From Paenibacillus athensensis (lineage in GTDB: Bacteria; Bacillota; Bacilli; Paenibacillales; NBRC-103111), in assembly GCF_004514475.2 (NCBI RefSeq), contig NZ_MYFO02000009.1:1-64000 (forward strand): 64,000 bases of DNA, read 5' to 3'. The notes below the pieces were generated by a model. The model searched no databases and was not told the origin of the DNA. It saw nothing but the letters and a program-made list of their open reading frames with translations. Positions 25,440 to 34,575 of this stretch are shown piece after piece. How positions within the stretch are numbered: position 1 is the first letter of the stretch; the number at the start of each line of letters is the position of its first letter. The translations under genes were made by a program, and so were the position numbers.

Positions 25440-27419
25440 ATGAATATTAAACAAATTGCAGAAAAAGCCGGGGTTTCTGTAGCGACGGTCTCGCATGTGG
25501 TGAACAAGACGCGATTTGTCAGTCAGGAATTGACAGAGCGGGTTTTGCAGGTGCTTGGCGAAATGGACGGGCACGGCGGCACGCTTTTACGTAATATGAA
25601 AGCGGTTCAAGCCCCAACCATTCTCGTTTGGATGGAAAGCGTGATTGACCCGTTTTATGGAGAGGTTCTTCAAAGTATCAAGAAGACCGCGGCCAAGAGC
25701 GGACAGCAGGTGGTTGTCCTGCACACCAGCGGTAACGCCGGGCTGCAGGAGTACATTCGGCTGGAGAAGCCGATCGGCTTGATTGTGGCGACGGAGTCCT
25801 ATCGCGAGCCGGAGATTCTCAAGCTCAAGGGGTTTAGTCTCCCTACGGTGATCATTGGCGTCGGAGGGATTGGAGCCGGTGGCGGACATTTGATTCGCGA
25901 TGAATATGAAAGCGCATACAAGGCGGCGTATCATTTCATTCGCAGCGGGCATGAAGGCATTGGTTTCGTGTACGCCGCCGCCGAGGGGCGGGCTGATCGT
26001 GCCGCTTTATCCGGTTTTCTGGGTGCGCTTCGCGATCACGGTCTCCGGGCTGACGATCCGTTGATCCTTGCGCTTGGGAGCGAAGATGATCCCGCTAATC
26101 AAGTAAACAAGGCGCTGGATTCGCAAGAAGAACCGTTGACCGCCATCATTTGTGCCGATAAGCAGGCGACCTTGGCCATGTGGAAATGGCTGAAAAGCAG
26201 CCCTTACCAATGTCCTGACGATATCTCGCTGCTGAGTCTCTATGCATTCGAATTCAGCCATATGCTCAGCCCGCCGATGACGACGGTAGCGCATGATCCG
26301 GCGGAGCTGGGAAGAAGAAGCGTAGAGAAGCTGTTAGGCAAAATTGCCGGCGCAGACGGCTGCGAGGAGGACGAAGCGGTTGCCAGCCGCATCGCGGTTC
26401 GCACGTCTACGCAGTGTATCGGACGCGGCCCGCTGGGCGAACGATCGGCAAGCCCGAATATTTTGCAGCTCAGTCCTTTGGAGATTGAACGAATCAAGTC
26501 CGGTTCGTATTCGGCGGCAATCTCGTTTCACTATGCCGGAACGGCGTGGGCCCGGCTGCACGAGAAGGGCATCAAGGACGTATTCGCGGAGTTTGGCGTC
26601 AAGATTCTCGCCGTAACCGATGCGCATTTCGATCCCGAGCTCCAGAATAAGCAGCACGCAAGCATTTTGACGATGAAGCCCGATGTGCTGATCAGCATTC
26701 CGGCCGATGAAATCTTGACGGCTCCAGGCTATCGTGAGGTCGTCCAAGCCGGGACGAAACTGGTGTTGATTAACAATGTGCCGGCAGGCTTTGCCCGTGA
26801 CGATTTTGTCACCTGCGTTTCTATCAATGAAAGGGAGAACGGTCAAATCGCCGGCAGGCTGCTTGGCGAGCATCTGACCCGGCACGGCAAGAAGTATGTC
26901 GGATTGCTGGTGCACGGGGCGCCGTTTTTTGCCACCCGACAGCGGGATACCGCGGCGGAGCAGGTGCTGTCTGAGGAGTTCCCTGAGTTGGAGATTGTGG
27001 CATCGGCCGCATTCCTGAAAGAATCCAGTGTGTTCGACAAGTGTTACGAGCTACTCAAGCGCTATCCGCAGATCGAAGGCTTGTACGTGTCCTGGGAGGG
27101 GCCGACACTGGACGTGCTGCACGTCTTGCGCGAATTGAAACGGGAGGATATCAGCGTCGTTACCGCTGATCTGGATCTTGATGTTGCGCTGCATATGGCG
27201 CGTGGCGGCCCGGTCAAGGGCATAAGCGCTCAACGGCCCTATGATCAAGGCCGGGCGGTTGGTATGGCGGCAGCCAATGCGTTGTTGGGCAAGTCGGTGC
27301 CCTCGTTTATCGGCATTATCCCTTACCGGATTACAACTGACAATCTGCTGACCGGCTGGCAGGATATTGTGAAGCAGCGTGCTCCCGCGCAACTGGTGCA
27401 TGCCCTGAAAATGGGCTAG
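25440..27419 (+). CDS. LacI-family regulator with two tandem sugar-binding domains (1)
   Basis: The 659-residue protein is almost twice the usual 330-350. A LacI helix-turn-helix opens it (MNIKQIAEKAGVSVATVSHVVNKT), followed by a normal PBP-like effector domain (about 50-325). A linker with CIGRGPLGERSASP leads to a second PBP-like domain (about 354-645). The second domain resembles the substrate-binding lipoprotein of the same locus: AVTDAHFDPELQNKQ against AVTDANFKPEKQTSD. ATG 25440 is chosen because it gives the canonical N-terminus and AAGGTGA precedes it. It is the first gene after promoter and operators, so it likely represses itself and the operon. Its paralogue lies at 35894. Confidence 0.88.
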   Translation: MNIKQIAEKAGVSVATVSHVVNKTRFVSQELTERVLQVLGEMDGHGGTLLRNMKAVQAPTILVWMESVIDPFYGEVLQSIKKTAAKSGQQVVVLHTSGNAGLQEYIRLEKPIGLIVATESYREPEILKLKGFSLPTVIIGVGGIGAGGGHLIRDEYESAYKAAYHFIRSGHEGIGFVYAAAEGRADRAALSGFLGALRDHGLRADDPLILALGSEDDPANQVNKALDSQEEPLTAIICADKQATLAMWKWLKSSPYQCPDDISLLSLYAFEFSHMLSPPMTTVAHDPAELGRRSVEKLLGKIAGADGCEEDEAVASRIAVRTSTQCIGRGPLGERSASPNILQLSPLEIERIKSGSYSAAISFHYAGTAWARLHEKGIKDVFAEFGVKILAVTDAHFDPELQNKQHASILTMKPDVLISIPADEILTAPGYREVVQAGTKLVLINNVPAGFARDDFVTCVSINERENGQIAGRLLGEHLTRHGKKYVGLLVHGAPFFATRQRDTAAEQVLSEEFPELEIVASAAFLKESSVFDKCYELLKRYPQIEGLYVSWEGPTLDVLHVLRELKREDISVVTADLDLDVALHMARGGPVKGISAQRPYDQGRAVGMAAANALLGKSVPSFIGIIPYRITTDNLLTGWQDIVKQRAPAQLVHALKMG

Positions 27420-27455
27420 TGCGAAATTTATTTTTATATCAGGAGGTCTTGATCG

Positions 27456-28274
27456 ATGAAACTGGGCTATCAAACGAATACTTGGGGCGGCGTGTTCGGT
27501 CATCCGGGCGGCGTCACTTCGGTGAAGGACGCTTATTATATGGCGGGCGGTTCGACGGAAGAGGCTGTAGCCGATATCGCCCAAGCAGGTTATCAGGGCA
27601 TTGAGTTGTTCGACGGCAATCTGATGCAGTATGCGGGCCGGATCGATGAATTCAAGCAGCTGCTGCATAAGCACGGACAGGCGCTGATCGGCGTCTATAC
27701 GGGAGCCAACTTTATTTACGAGGAAATTCTGAACGACGAGCTGTACAAGATCGAACAGGTGGCGAAGCTGGCGGCGGAGGCCGGAGCCGAGCATCTGGTC
27801 ATTGGGGGCGGGGCGCTGCGGGCCGGCGGCATTCGCGAATCCGATTATGTTGCTTTGGGCAAGGCGCTGGACCGGGTGAAGGCGATAGCGGAACGCTGGG
27901 GTCTGGTTGCCAGCTATCATCCCCATTTGGGCTCCCTGATCGAAAAGCCCGAGCAGTTAACACGTCTTATGAAGCTGACCTCGATCTGCTTGTGCCCGGA
28001 TACGGCACATCTGGAGGCAGGCGGCTCCGACCCGGTAGAGGTGATTCGAACTTATGCGGATCGCATTCGCTACGTGCACTACAAGGATTATGCCAACGGC
28101 CGCTTTCTGCCGCTGGGCGAAGGACATCAGCGCTTTGATGAAATGACCGCGGTGCTGCGCGAGATGCATTATGACGGCTGGATTACCGTTGAGTTGGACA
28201 GCCATGAGAATCCGCTGCAAGCTGCCGGCATCAGTAACAGATATCTGCGTGAGCAACTGCAAATCGGCGAGTAA
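27456..28274 (+). CDS. Sugar phosphate isomerase/epimerase (xylose isomerase-like TIM barrel)
   Basis: The 272-residue cytoplasmic protein has the AP-endonuclease-2/xylose-isomerase-like barrel: MKLGYQTNTWGG at the first strand, GYQGIELFDGN, LVIGGGALRAGG, ASYHPHLGSLIE with metal-ligand His, CPDTAHLEAGG with Asp and His, RYVHYKDY and VELDSHENP with the last Glu. These are the usual divalent-metal ligands. Relatives include IolE, IolI and tagatose/psicose epimerases. AGGAGG precedes the ATG and only 36 bases separate it from the regulator. It probably isomerises or dehydrates the sugar oxidised by the neighbouring dehydrogenases; the exact substrate is unknown. Confidence 0.85.
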   Translation: MKLGYQTNTWGGVFGHPGGVTSVKDAYYMAGGSTEEAVADIAQAGYQGIELFDGNLMQYAGRIDEFKQLLHKHGQALIGVYTGANFIYEEILNDELYKIEQVAKLAAEAGAEHLVIGGGALRAGGIRESDYVALGKALDRVKAIAERWGLVASYHPHLGSLIEKPEQLTRLMKLTSICLCPDTAHLEAGGSDPVEVIRTYADRIRYVHYKDYANGRFLPLGEGHQRFDEMTAVLREMHYDGWITVELDSHENPLQAAGISNRYLREQLQIGE

Positions 28275-28326
28275 ACGGTTCGGTGAAAGAACGGCTACTA
28301 CAACATAAAAAAGGTGGATGACAAAC

Positions 28327-29490
28327 ATGCGTACTTTAAATGTAGCAATGATTGGCGGAGGTTTCATGGGAAAGGCGCATTCGATTGCGTATGCGGGCAT
28401 GCCGATGTTCTTCTGGCCGGCTCCTGCGATCCCTTATCGGAAGACGGTCGTCGACATTAACGACGATATGGCGCGGACGGCAGCAGCCCGCTATGGCTTC
28501 GAATCGTATTCCTCGGACTGGAGAAGCGTTATCGAGGACCCGACGATCGACATCATCGACATTGTGACGCCAAACGATTCACATGCGGATATTGCGATTG
28601 CAGCGGCCAAGGCCGGCAAGCATATTATTTGCGAGAAGCCGCTCGCCCGGACGGCCGAGGAGTCCAAGCGGATGTGGGAGGCGGTGCGCGAAGCAGGGGT
28701 CAAGCATATGGTCGCTTTTAACTATCGTCGTACCCCGGCGATTGCGCTGGCGAAAAAGTATATTGAGGAAGGCGCGTTGGGCGCTATTCTTAGCTTCCGC
28801 GGCACGTATTTGCAGGACTGGTCGGCCGATCCGAACTCTCCGTTGTCCTGGCGGTTCCGCAAGGCGATTGCCGGCTCTGGCGCGCTGGGCGATATCGGCA
28901 CCCATGTGATCGATATTGCCCGGTATCTGGTCGGGGAAATCGCCGAGGTGATGGCTACGGCCAATACCTGGATCAAGGAACGGCCGGTACAAGCCGGTGG
29001 TGTTGACAAGCTGGGCACGGTCAAGCTCGGCGGAGAGGTGAAGAAGGAAGCGGTTGATGTCGACGATGAAATCAGCTCGCTCCTGCGCTTCGAGAACGGC
29101 GCAGTTGGCAGTCTGGAGGCAACGCGCAATGCCTGGGGCCGCAACAATTTCATTACCTTTGAGATTCACGGCGAAAAGGGCTCTGTTTACTTCAACTATG
29201 AGCGCCGCGATGAGCTGCAGGTATGCTTTTCAAGCGATCCGGGGGACCGCAGAGGCTTCCGCACGGTGTACACGGGGCCGGCGCATCCGTATGGCGAGGC
29301 GCTCTGGCCGATTCCTGCGCTGGGCATCGGTTATACCGAGACGAAAATCATCGAGGCCCATGATTTTATTGCTTCCATTGTGAACGATACCGAGGTTTCG
29401 CCGAACTTCTATGACGGTTACCGGATTGCTGTTATTGCGGATGCGATGATCGAATCGGCCAATACCCGGCAATGGGTGAAAACGATCTAG
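28327..29490 (+). CDS. Gfo/Idh/MocA-family oxidoreductase (1)
   Basis: The 387-residue NAD(P)-dependent sugar dehydrogenase has the Rossmann start LNVAMIGGGFMGKAHSIAY, the EKPLA motif near residue 102 (ICEKPLARTAEE) whose Lys is catalytic in this family, and the second-domain GDIGTHVIDIARYL with the catalytic-type His. An insert VDKLGTVKLGGEVKKEAVDVDDE lies in the C-terminal domain. ATG 28327 is chosen over ATG 28318, which would overlap its own AAGGTGG binding site. The gene lies between the isomerase and the ABC transporter, so it likely oxidises the imported sugar. Confidence 0.87.
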   Translation: MRTLNVAMIGGGFMGKAHSIAYAGMPMFFWPAPAIPYRKTVVDINDDMARTAAARYGFESYSSDWRSVIEDPTIDIIDIVTPNDSHADIAIAAAKAGKHIICEKPLARTAEESKRMWEAVREAGVKHMVAFNYRRTPAIALAKKYIEEGALGAILSFRGTYLQDWSADPNSPLSWRFRKAIAGSGALGDIGTHVIDIARYLVGEIAEVMATANTWIKERPVQAGGVDKLGTVKLGGEVKKEAVDVDDEISSLLRFENGAVGSLEATRNAWGRNNFITFEIHGEKGSVYFNYERRDELQVCFSSDPGDRRGFRTVYTGPAHPYGEALWPIPALGIGYTETKIIEAHDFIASIVNDTEVSPNFYDGYRIAVIADAMIESANTRQWVKTI

Positions 29491-29562
29491 GGCAGGCTTT
29501 GCACAGGCGAGGGCCGAAGCGGCTTGTTCGCATTGGCCCAGCTTGACAAGGGGGGACTACAC

Positions 29563-31059
29563 GTGGAAACGCCAATTTTGCAGATGCGGAATATTTCAAA
29601 ATCGTTTAACGGCATTCAAGTGCTGCATGATGTGCATTTCGAGCTGCGAAAAGGCGAAGTGCACGCCTTGATGGGCGGCAACGGGGCGGGGAAGTCGACC
29701 CTGATGAAGATTTTGACCGGGGTGTACGGGCTGGATGAGGGCCGTATCGAGCTGAACGGCTCCGAGGTGCAGATCAGAACGACGCAGGATGCGGAGCGGC
29801 AAGGAATTTCGATGATTTTTCAAGAATTCAGCCTGATTCCGACCCTGACGGTCGCGCAGAATATCTTTCTGGGCAGGGAACCGCGGACGAAGCTTGGTTT
29901 TATCGACGATGCCCGGTGCGTGCGGCTGACTCGGGAGCTGCTCCAGGAGCTGGACGTGGAGATGCGGCCGGATGCGACCGTTGCGGAGCTTGGCGTCGGC
30001 TACTGGCAGATGACGGAAATCGCCAAAGCGCTTTCGAAGGAGTCCAGCATCCTGATCATGGATGAGCCGACCTCCTCGCTGACGAAGCGGGAGACGGAGA
30101 TTTTGTTCGCTTTTATCGAAAGGTTGAAGGAGAAAGGAATCTCCATTATTTACATCTCTCATCGAATGGAAGAGATTTTCCAAATCTGTGATCGGGTAAC
30201 GGTCATGGGGGACGGACGGCATGTCATTACCGAGGATACGAAGAAGCTGGATATGGAGACGCTTGTGCAGTATATCGCCGGCAAAAATCTGGAGAAGTTT
30301 GAATGGAAGCCGCGGCAGGGCGTATCCGACGGATCGGTGGTGCTGGAGGTTCGCAATCTGAAAACACACAATCGTGTAAACGGTGTCCATTTTGAACTCA
30401 AGCGTGGGGAAGTGCTGGGGATTGCAGGCTTGATGGGAAGCGGACGCACCGAGACGCTGCGGGCGCTGTTCGGGATCGATCCGATTACGGAAGGTGAAGT
30501 TCTCATCAACGGCAAGCCTTCGCGCATTCGTTCTCCGCAAGACGCGATGAATCGCGGCATTGCGCTTGTTCCCGAGGACCGCAGGGTGCAGGGGCTGGTG
30601 CTTCATCATCAGGTCAAGGATAACATTCTGCTGCCTTCAATTGTGAAGATTGCCAGCGGCGGGATCGTGGAAGAGGCCAAGGGCCGAAGCATCGCTCAGG
30701 ATTGGGTGGCCCGGTTGAATATCAAAACAGATTCGATCTACAAGACATCGGGGCTATTATCGGGTGGCAATCAGCAGAAGATCGTGTTCGCCAAATGGCT
30801 CGCCAACGAGCCGGACATCATCATGCTGGACGAGCCGACAATCGGCATCGATATCCAGGCCAAGATCGAAATTATCGACCGGGTGCGGGAGCTGGCGGAC
30901 GAGGGCAAAAGTATGATTCTGGTGTCTTCGGAAATGCCGGAGCTGCTGGCGGTCAGCGACCGGATACTCGTCTTCCGCGACGGTCGGGTGATCAAACAGT
31001 TCATGCGTGAGGACATTCATACGGAGGAGGATCTGCAGCATGCAATCCAAGGAACTTAA
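29563..31059 (+). CDS. Sugar ABC transporter ATP-binding protein (RbsA/MglA type)
   Basis: The 498-residue protein has two fused nucleotide-binding domains, as in ribose/galactose importers. The first has Walker A GGNGAGKST (residues 38-46), Walker B ILIMDEPTSS and a degenerate signature. The second has the usual degenerate Walker A GLMGSGRTE, signature LSGGNQQK and IIMLDEPTIGID. The first-domain Walker A reads GGNGAGKST where relatives mostly have GENGAGKST. GTG 29563 is chosen with AAGGGGGG seven bases upstream. It overlaps the permease gene by 20 bases. Confidence 0.95.
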   Translation: METPILQMRNISKSFNGIQVLHDVHFELRKGEVHALMGGNGAGKSTLMKILTGVYGLDEGRIELNGSEVQIRTTQDAERQGISMIFQEFSLIPTLTVAQNIFLGREPRTKLGFIDDARCVRLTRELLQELDVEMRPDATVAELGVGYWQMTEIAKALSKESSILIMDEPTSSLTKRETEILFAFIERLKEKGISIIYISHRMEEIFQICDRVTVMGDGRHVITEDTKKLDMETLVQYIAGKNLEKFEWKPRQGVSDGSVVLEVRNLKTHNRVNGVHFELKRGEVLGIAGLMGSGRTETLRALFGIDPITEGEVLINGKPSRIRSPQDAMNRGIALVPEDRRVQGLVLHHQVKDNILLPSIVKIASGGIVEEAKGRSIAQDWVARLNIKTDSIYKTSGLLSGGNQQKIVFAKWLANEPDIIMLDEPTIGIDIQAKIEIIDRVRELADEGKSMILVSSEMPELLAVSDRILVFRDGRVIKQFMREDIHTEEDLQHAIQGT

Positions 31060-32017
31060 CGCCAAGCCGGCCTTGGCCATACGGACTTTCAACTGGCGGC
31101 AATACATCGTTTATATCGCGTTCGTCGGCGTTCTGATTTATTTCTCGATCGTGCTTGGCAGCGACGGGTTCCTGTCGGCGAACAATCTGCTGAATATCGC
31201 CCGGCAGACGGCGATTATTTCCATCGTGGGCGTGGCGATGACCTTCGTGATAACCGCAGCGGAAATCGATCTGTCGGTCGGCTCCATCGCCGCATTGTCG
31301 TCACTGACGACGGCGCTTGCACTGAAAGCAGGCTTCGGTATTCCCGGAGCGCTGGTGGCGGGTCTGGGTTCCGGCACGATAATCGGCTTGATCAACGGAC
31401 TGCTCGTAACCAAGGTTGTGATTCCTTCATTCCTTGTAACGCTTGGGATGATGGGGGTCACAAAGGGGTTGGCGATGTGGATCACCAAGACGGCTCCGGT
31501 GCCGATTCAGAGCGAATCGTATGTGTTTGCTTTCGGCTCCGGCGATATTGGCAGCATCCCGGTCTTGTTGATTTGGACCGTGATTATCGTTGCCGCAGGC
31601 CATGTGCTTTTGAAAAAAACGACCTTCGGGCGTAAAACGCTTGCCGTAGGGGGCAATCAGCATGCCGCCAGATTCTCCGGCGTAAATGTAGCGCGTACGA
31701 AGCTGTATGTCATGATCGGTTCGGGGATGGCGGCTGGTCTGGCCGGCATGCTGTATGCCGGACGTATGCATTCCGGTCGCTATACCTTTGGAGAAGGCGA
31801 CGAGCTGTCAGTCATTGCTGCCGTTATTCTCGGCGGGACCAGCTTGTTTGGCGGCGTCGGCACGGTAGTCGGTACGGTCATCGGATCGCTGATGATCGGT
31901 ACGGTCAACAATGGATTAATTATCATGGGGCTTGACGTGAGCCAGCAAATGATCGTCAAAGGGCTGATCATTATTCTGGCCGTGGCTTTCGGCCGCAAAG
32001 CGATAACCAAGTCATAG
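31040..32017 (+). CDS. Sugar ABC transporter permease (RbsC type)
   Basis: The 325-residue permease has a short cytoplasmic N-terminus and 8-10 membrane helices, with the family block AEIDLSVGSIAALSSL after helix 2, VTKVVIPSFLVTLGMMGVTKG in the middle and DELSVIAAVILGGTSLFGGVGT near the end. These are diagnostic of BPD_transp_2 permeases. ATG 31040 is chosen because GGAGGAGG lies nine bases upstream; an earlier in-frame start would lie deep within the ATPase gene. It works with the ATPase before it and the binding lipoprotein two genes later. Confidence 0.95.
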   Translation: MQSKELNAKPALAIRTFNWRQYIVYIAFVGVLIYFSIVLGSDGFLSANNLLNIARQTAIISIVGVAMTFVITAAEIDLSVGSIAALSSLTTALALKAGFGIPGALVAGLGSGTIIGLINGLLVTKVVIPSFLVTLGMMGVTKGLAMWITKTAPVPIQSESYVFAFGSGDIGSIPVLLIWTVIIVAAGHVLLKKTTFGRKTLAVGGNQHAARFSGVNVARTKLYVMIGSGMAAGLAGMLYAGRMHSGRYTFGEGDELSVIAAVILGGTSLFGGVGTVVGTVIGSLMIGTVNNGLIIMGLDVSQQMIVKGLIIILAVAFGRKAITKS

Positions 32018-32030
32018 AGAGGCGATGGCA

Positions 32031-33185
32031 ATGAACAAAGTGAAAACGGCCATACTGGGCGCGGGCTTCATCGGCCAAGCCCACATTGAAGCCATTCGCA
32101 GACTCGGCTTCGTCGAGATTGCGGCCGTAGCGCAGGACGACCCGCGCAAGGCAGCGGAAGCCGCCGCGGCGCTGCATATCCCGCGGGCAACGGACAACTA
32201 TATGGAGCTGTTGGCCGACCCGGATATTCAGGTGATTCATAACTGTACGCCCAATCATCTTCATCATGAAATCAACCGGCAGGTGCTTTTGCACGGCAAG
32301 CATTTACTCTCGGAGAAGCCGCTGACGCTGACGAGCGACGAGGCGAAGGAGCTGTATCTGCTGGCTCAGGAACGCAAGCTGGTTACAGGGATCAATTTTA
32401 ACTACCGTCAATTCCCGATGGTTCAGCATCTGAAAGGGATGGTGCGCGACGGCGATCTGGGCGATATCCGCATCGTGCGGGGGCATTATCTGCAGGACTG
32501 GCTGCTTTACGATACCGACTACAACTGGCGGATTGAGCCGGCTTACGGCGGTCAAACTCGGGCTATCGGCGACATCGGCTCGCATCTGTTCGATTTGGCC
32601 CAATATGTGACGGGACTGCGCATCCGCGAGGTCCTGGCCGACAAGGCGATTCTCGTTCCGCGGCGCTTCAAGCCGATCGGCAGTGTCCAGACGTTCCAGT
32701 CGGGACAAACGGCGGAGCTTGAGCCGGTCGAGGTGACCACTGAGGATTACTGCTCGGTGCTGGTGAAATTCGAGAATGGCGCCAGCGGCGTGTTCACGGT
32801 ATCCCAGGTGTCGGCGGGCTATAAGAATGCGTTGGAGCTTAATGTGGATGGCGCAAAGGCGTCGGGCAGCTGGGAGCAAGAGGAGTCGTTCAAGCTGCGG
32901 GTGGGCTACCGCGATCAGCCAAGCCAGACGGTGCTTCGCGATCCAAGCCTGCTCAAGAAGGAGGCGTTGCCGTTCCTGCATTATCCCGGCGGTCATGAAG
33001 AAGGATGGACGGAAAGCCTCAAGAACATGATGCATCACTTTTATGCGGGCGTTATGTCTGAAGGAAAAGCTATATCGGATTCCGTGGCCTCATTCAAGGA
33101 TGGCTATCAGCTCATGCTGATCATCGACGCGATGATACGCAGTGCCGAAACCGGCACCTGGCAGTCGGTGGAGCAGCTTCGTTAG
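32031..33185 (+). CDS. Gfo/Idh/MocA-family oxidoreductase (2)
   Basis: The 384-residue protein has the Rossmann start VKTAILGAGFIGQAHIEAI, the EKPLT motif near residue 97 (LLSEKPLTLTSDE) and GDIGSHLFDLAQYVTG with the catalytic-type His. It shares the YLQDW block with the first dehydrogenase of the operon (GTYLQDWSADP and GHYLQDWLLYDTDYNWR), so the pair belongs to the same subgroup. ATG 32031 is chosen over 32025, which sits only two bases after GAGAGG. Two dehydrogenases and one isomerase would allow oxidation, isomerisation and re-reduction of a sugar, as in inositol or epimerising pathways. Confidence 0.87.
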   Translation: MNKVKTAILGAGFIGQAHIEAIRRLGFVEIAAVAQDDPRKAAEAAAALHIPRATDNYMELLADPDIQVIHNCTPNHLHHEINRQVLLHGKHLLSEKPLTLTSDEAKELYLLAQERKLVTGINFNYRQFPMVQHLKGMVRDGDLGDIRIVRGHYLQDWLLYDTDYNWRIEPAYGGQTRAIGDIGSHLFDLAQYVTGLRIREVLADKAILVPRRFKPIGSVQTFQSGQTAELEPVEVTTEDYCSVLVKFENGASGVFTVSQVSAGYKNALELNVDGAKASGSWEQEESFKLRVGYRDQPSQTVLRDPSLLKKEALPFLHYPGGHEEGWTESLKNMMHHFYAGVMSEGKAISDSVASFKDGYQLMLIIDAMIRSAETGTWQSVEQLR

Positions 33186-33213
33186 CAAGTGAATTTCACG
33201 CGGGAGGGATGCG

Positions 33214-33252
33214 ATGAACCAACCGGCAGATCAAATGCACGCCCAAGCGTAA
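33214..33252 (+). CDS. Possible 12-residue leader ORF before the substrate-binding protein gene
   Basis: GGGAGGGATGCG is followed by an ATG opening a short frame MNQPADQMHAQA. It lies in the 127-base gap between dehydrogenase 2 and the binding-protein gene, the largest gap in the operon. It may be a leader peptide or a chance match; no structure supports either. Confidence 0.3.
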   Translation: MNQPADQMHAQA

Positions 33253-33312
33253 TCGGAATGTGGAGAAACCAAGCAGAGAATAATAAAAAACAAGACAAAG
33301 GGGAAATAAGCG

Positions 33313-34536
33313 ATGACAATCAGATCGAATCGCGTACTTGCAGGACTGGTCCTGATCATTATGCTGGTCGCTATGACAGCTTGCGGCTCATCCAATGGAG
33401 ATACGGGAAGTAAGCCTTCGGAAACGGCTGCAGCAACGGAAGCGGGCTCTACAGATGCGCCTAAGGCGGAGGGCGCCCAGACGACTGCGCCTGACCCGGC
33501 GGCCGAGCTGGCCAAATTGGCCACGCAGGTGCTGACGAAAGGGCCAAACGGCGAAGAGCCGGTTTCCGCAGCCGCGTTGGAATTGACCGACGCCGACATT
33601 CAGGCGCTCAAGGATAAGAAGGTTACAGCGGCGATTTCCATGCAGTACATGGGGAACGACTGGTCGACGACGCAGGTCAATGCATTGAAGGAGCAATTCG
33701 CCAAAATGGGCATCGAAGTGGTTGCGGTAACCGACGCCAACTTCAAGCCGGAGAAGCAAACCTCGGATATTGAAACGATTTTGGCCAAAAAACCGACTGT
33801 TCTGGTGACCATCCCGACAGATACGGTAGCCACAGCGCCAATCTACAAAAAAGCTGCCGAAGCCGGCGTGAAGATTGTGTTCATGAATCAGGCAGCAGAC
33901 GGACTGAAGGCGGGCACAGACTATTCAACCATCGTATCGCCCGATGATTATGCAAACGGCGCTACCGCCGCTTACTACATCGCGAAGGAACTGAAGGGCA
34001 AAGGCAATATTGCTGTGGTGTACCACGATGCCGACTTCCCAACGACGAAGATTCGTTATGATGCGTTTAAAACGGTTATGGCTCAGTACCCGGATATCAA
34101 GATTGTCGAGGCGCAGGGGATCGCTGGACCCGATTTTGCCGGTGATGCCGAGAAAGCAGCTTCCGCCATTTTGCTGAAGCATTCCGATGTTCAGGCCATT
34201 TGGGGTGTGTGGGACGTGCCGGCCGAAGGCATCATCTCGGCTGCCCGCAACGCCGGTCGCGAAAAGGATCTGATCATCACCACAATTGACCTTGGCAAAA
34301 ACGTCGCGATCGAGCTGGCCAAAGGCGGTCTGATCAAAGGGCTTGGCGCGCAAACGGTATATGACGCCGGCGTAGCGGAAGCAAAAGCGGCTGCACTGAC
34401 AGCGCTGGGCAAGGAAATCCCGCCGTTTATCGTGATGAACGGTATTCCTACGGATAAAAGCAATGTATTGGACGCATGGAAGCGCGTCTATCATCAGGAC
34501 CCTCCGAAAGAGCTGACTGACGCGGCGGCGAAGTGA
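33313..34536 (+). CDS. Sugar ABC transporter substrate-binding lipoprotein (Peripla_BP_4)
   Basis: The 407-residue lipoprotein has a signal with lipobox VAMTAC and Cys24. A Ser/Thr/Ala-rich spacer of about 80 residues tethers the receptor domain (about 105-400). The domain opens VTAAISMQYMGNDWSTTQ and continues VVAVTDANFKPEKQ, KPTVLVTIPTD, AAYYIAKEL and GLGAQTVYDAGVAEAKAA. These blocks recur in order in the second domain of both LacI proteins of the locus. It should capture the sugar outside and hand it to the RbsC-type permease. GGGGAAATAAGCG precedes the ATG. Confidence 0.92.
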   Translation: MTIRSNRVLAGLVLIIMLVAMTACGSSNGDTGSKPSETAAATEAGSTDAPKAEGAQTTAPDPAAELAKLATQVLTKGPNGEEPVSAAALELTDADIQALKDKKVTAAISMQYMGNDWSTTQVNALKEQFAKMGIEVVAVTDANFKPEKQTSDIETILAKKPTVLVTIPTDTVATAPIYKKAAEAGVKIVFMNQAADGLKAGTDYSTIVSPDDYANGATAAYYIAKELKGKGNIAVVYHDADFPTTKIRYDAFKTVMAQYPDIKIVEAQGIAGPDFAGDAEKAASAILLKHSDVQAIWGVWDVPAEGIISAARNAGREKDLIITTIDLGKNVAIELAKGGLIKGLGAQTVYDAGVAEAKAAALTALGKEIPPFIVMNGIPTDKSNVLDAWKRVYHQDPPKELTDAAAK

Positions 34537-34575
34537 TCATAGTGACTAACTAATTGAATAAAGGAGTGTATTTCG

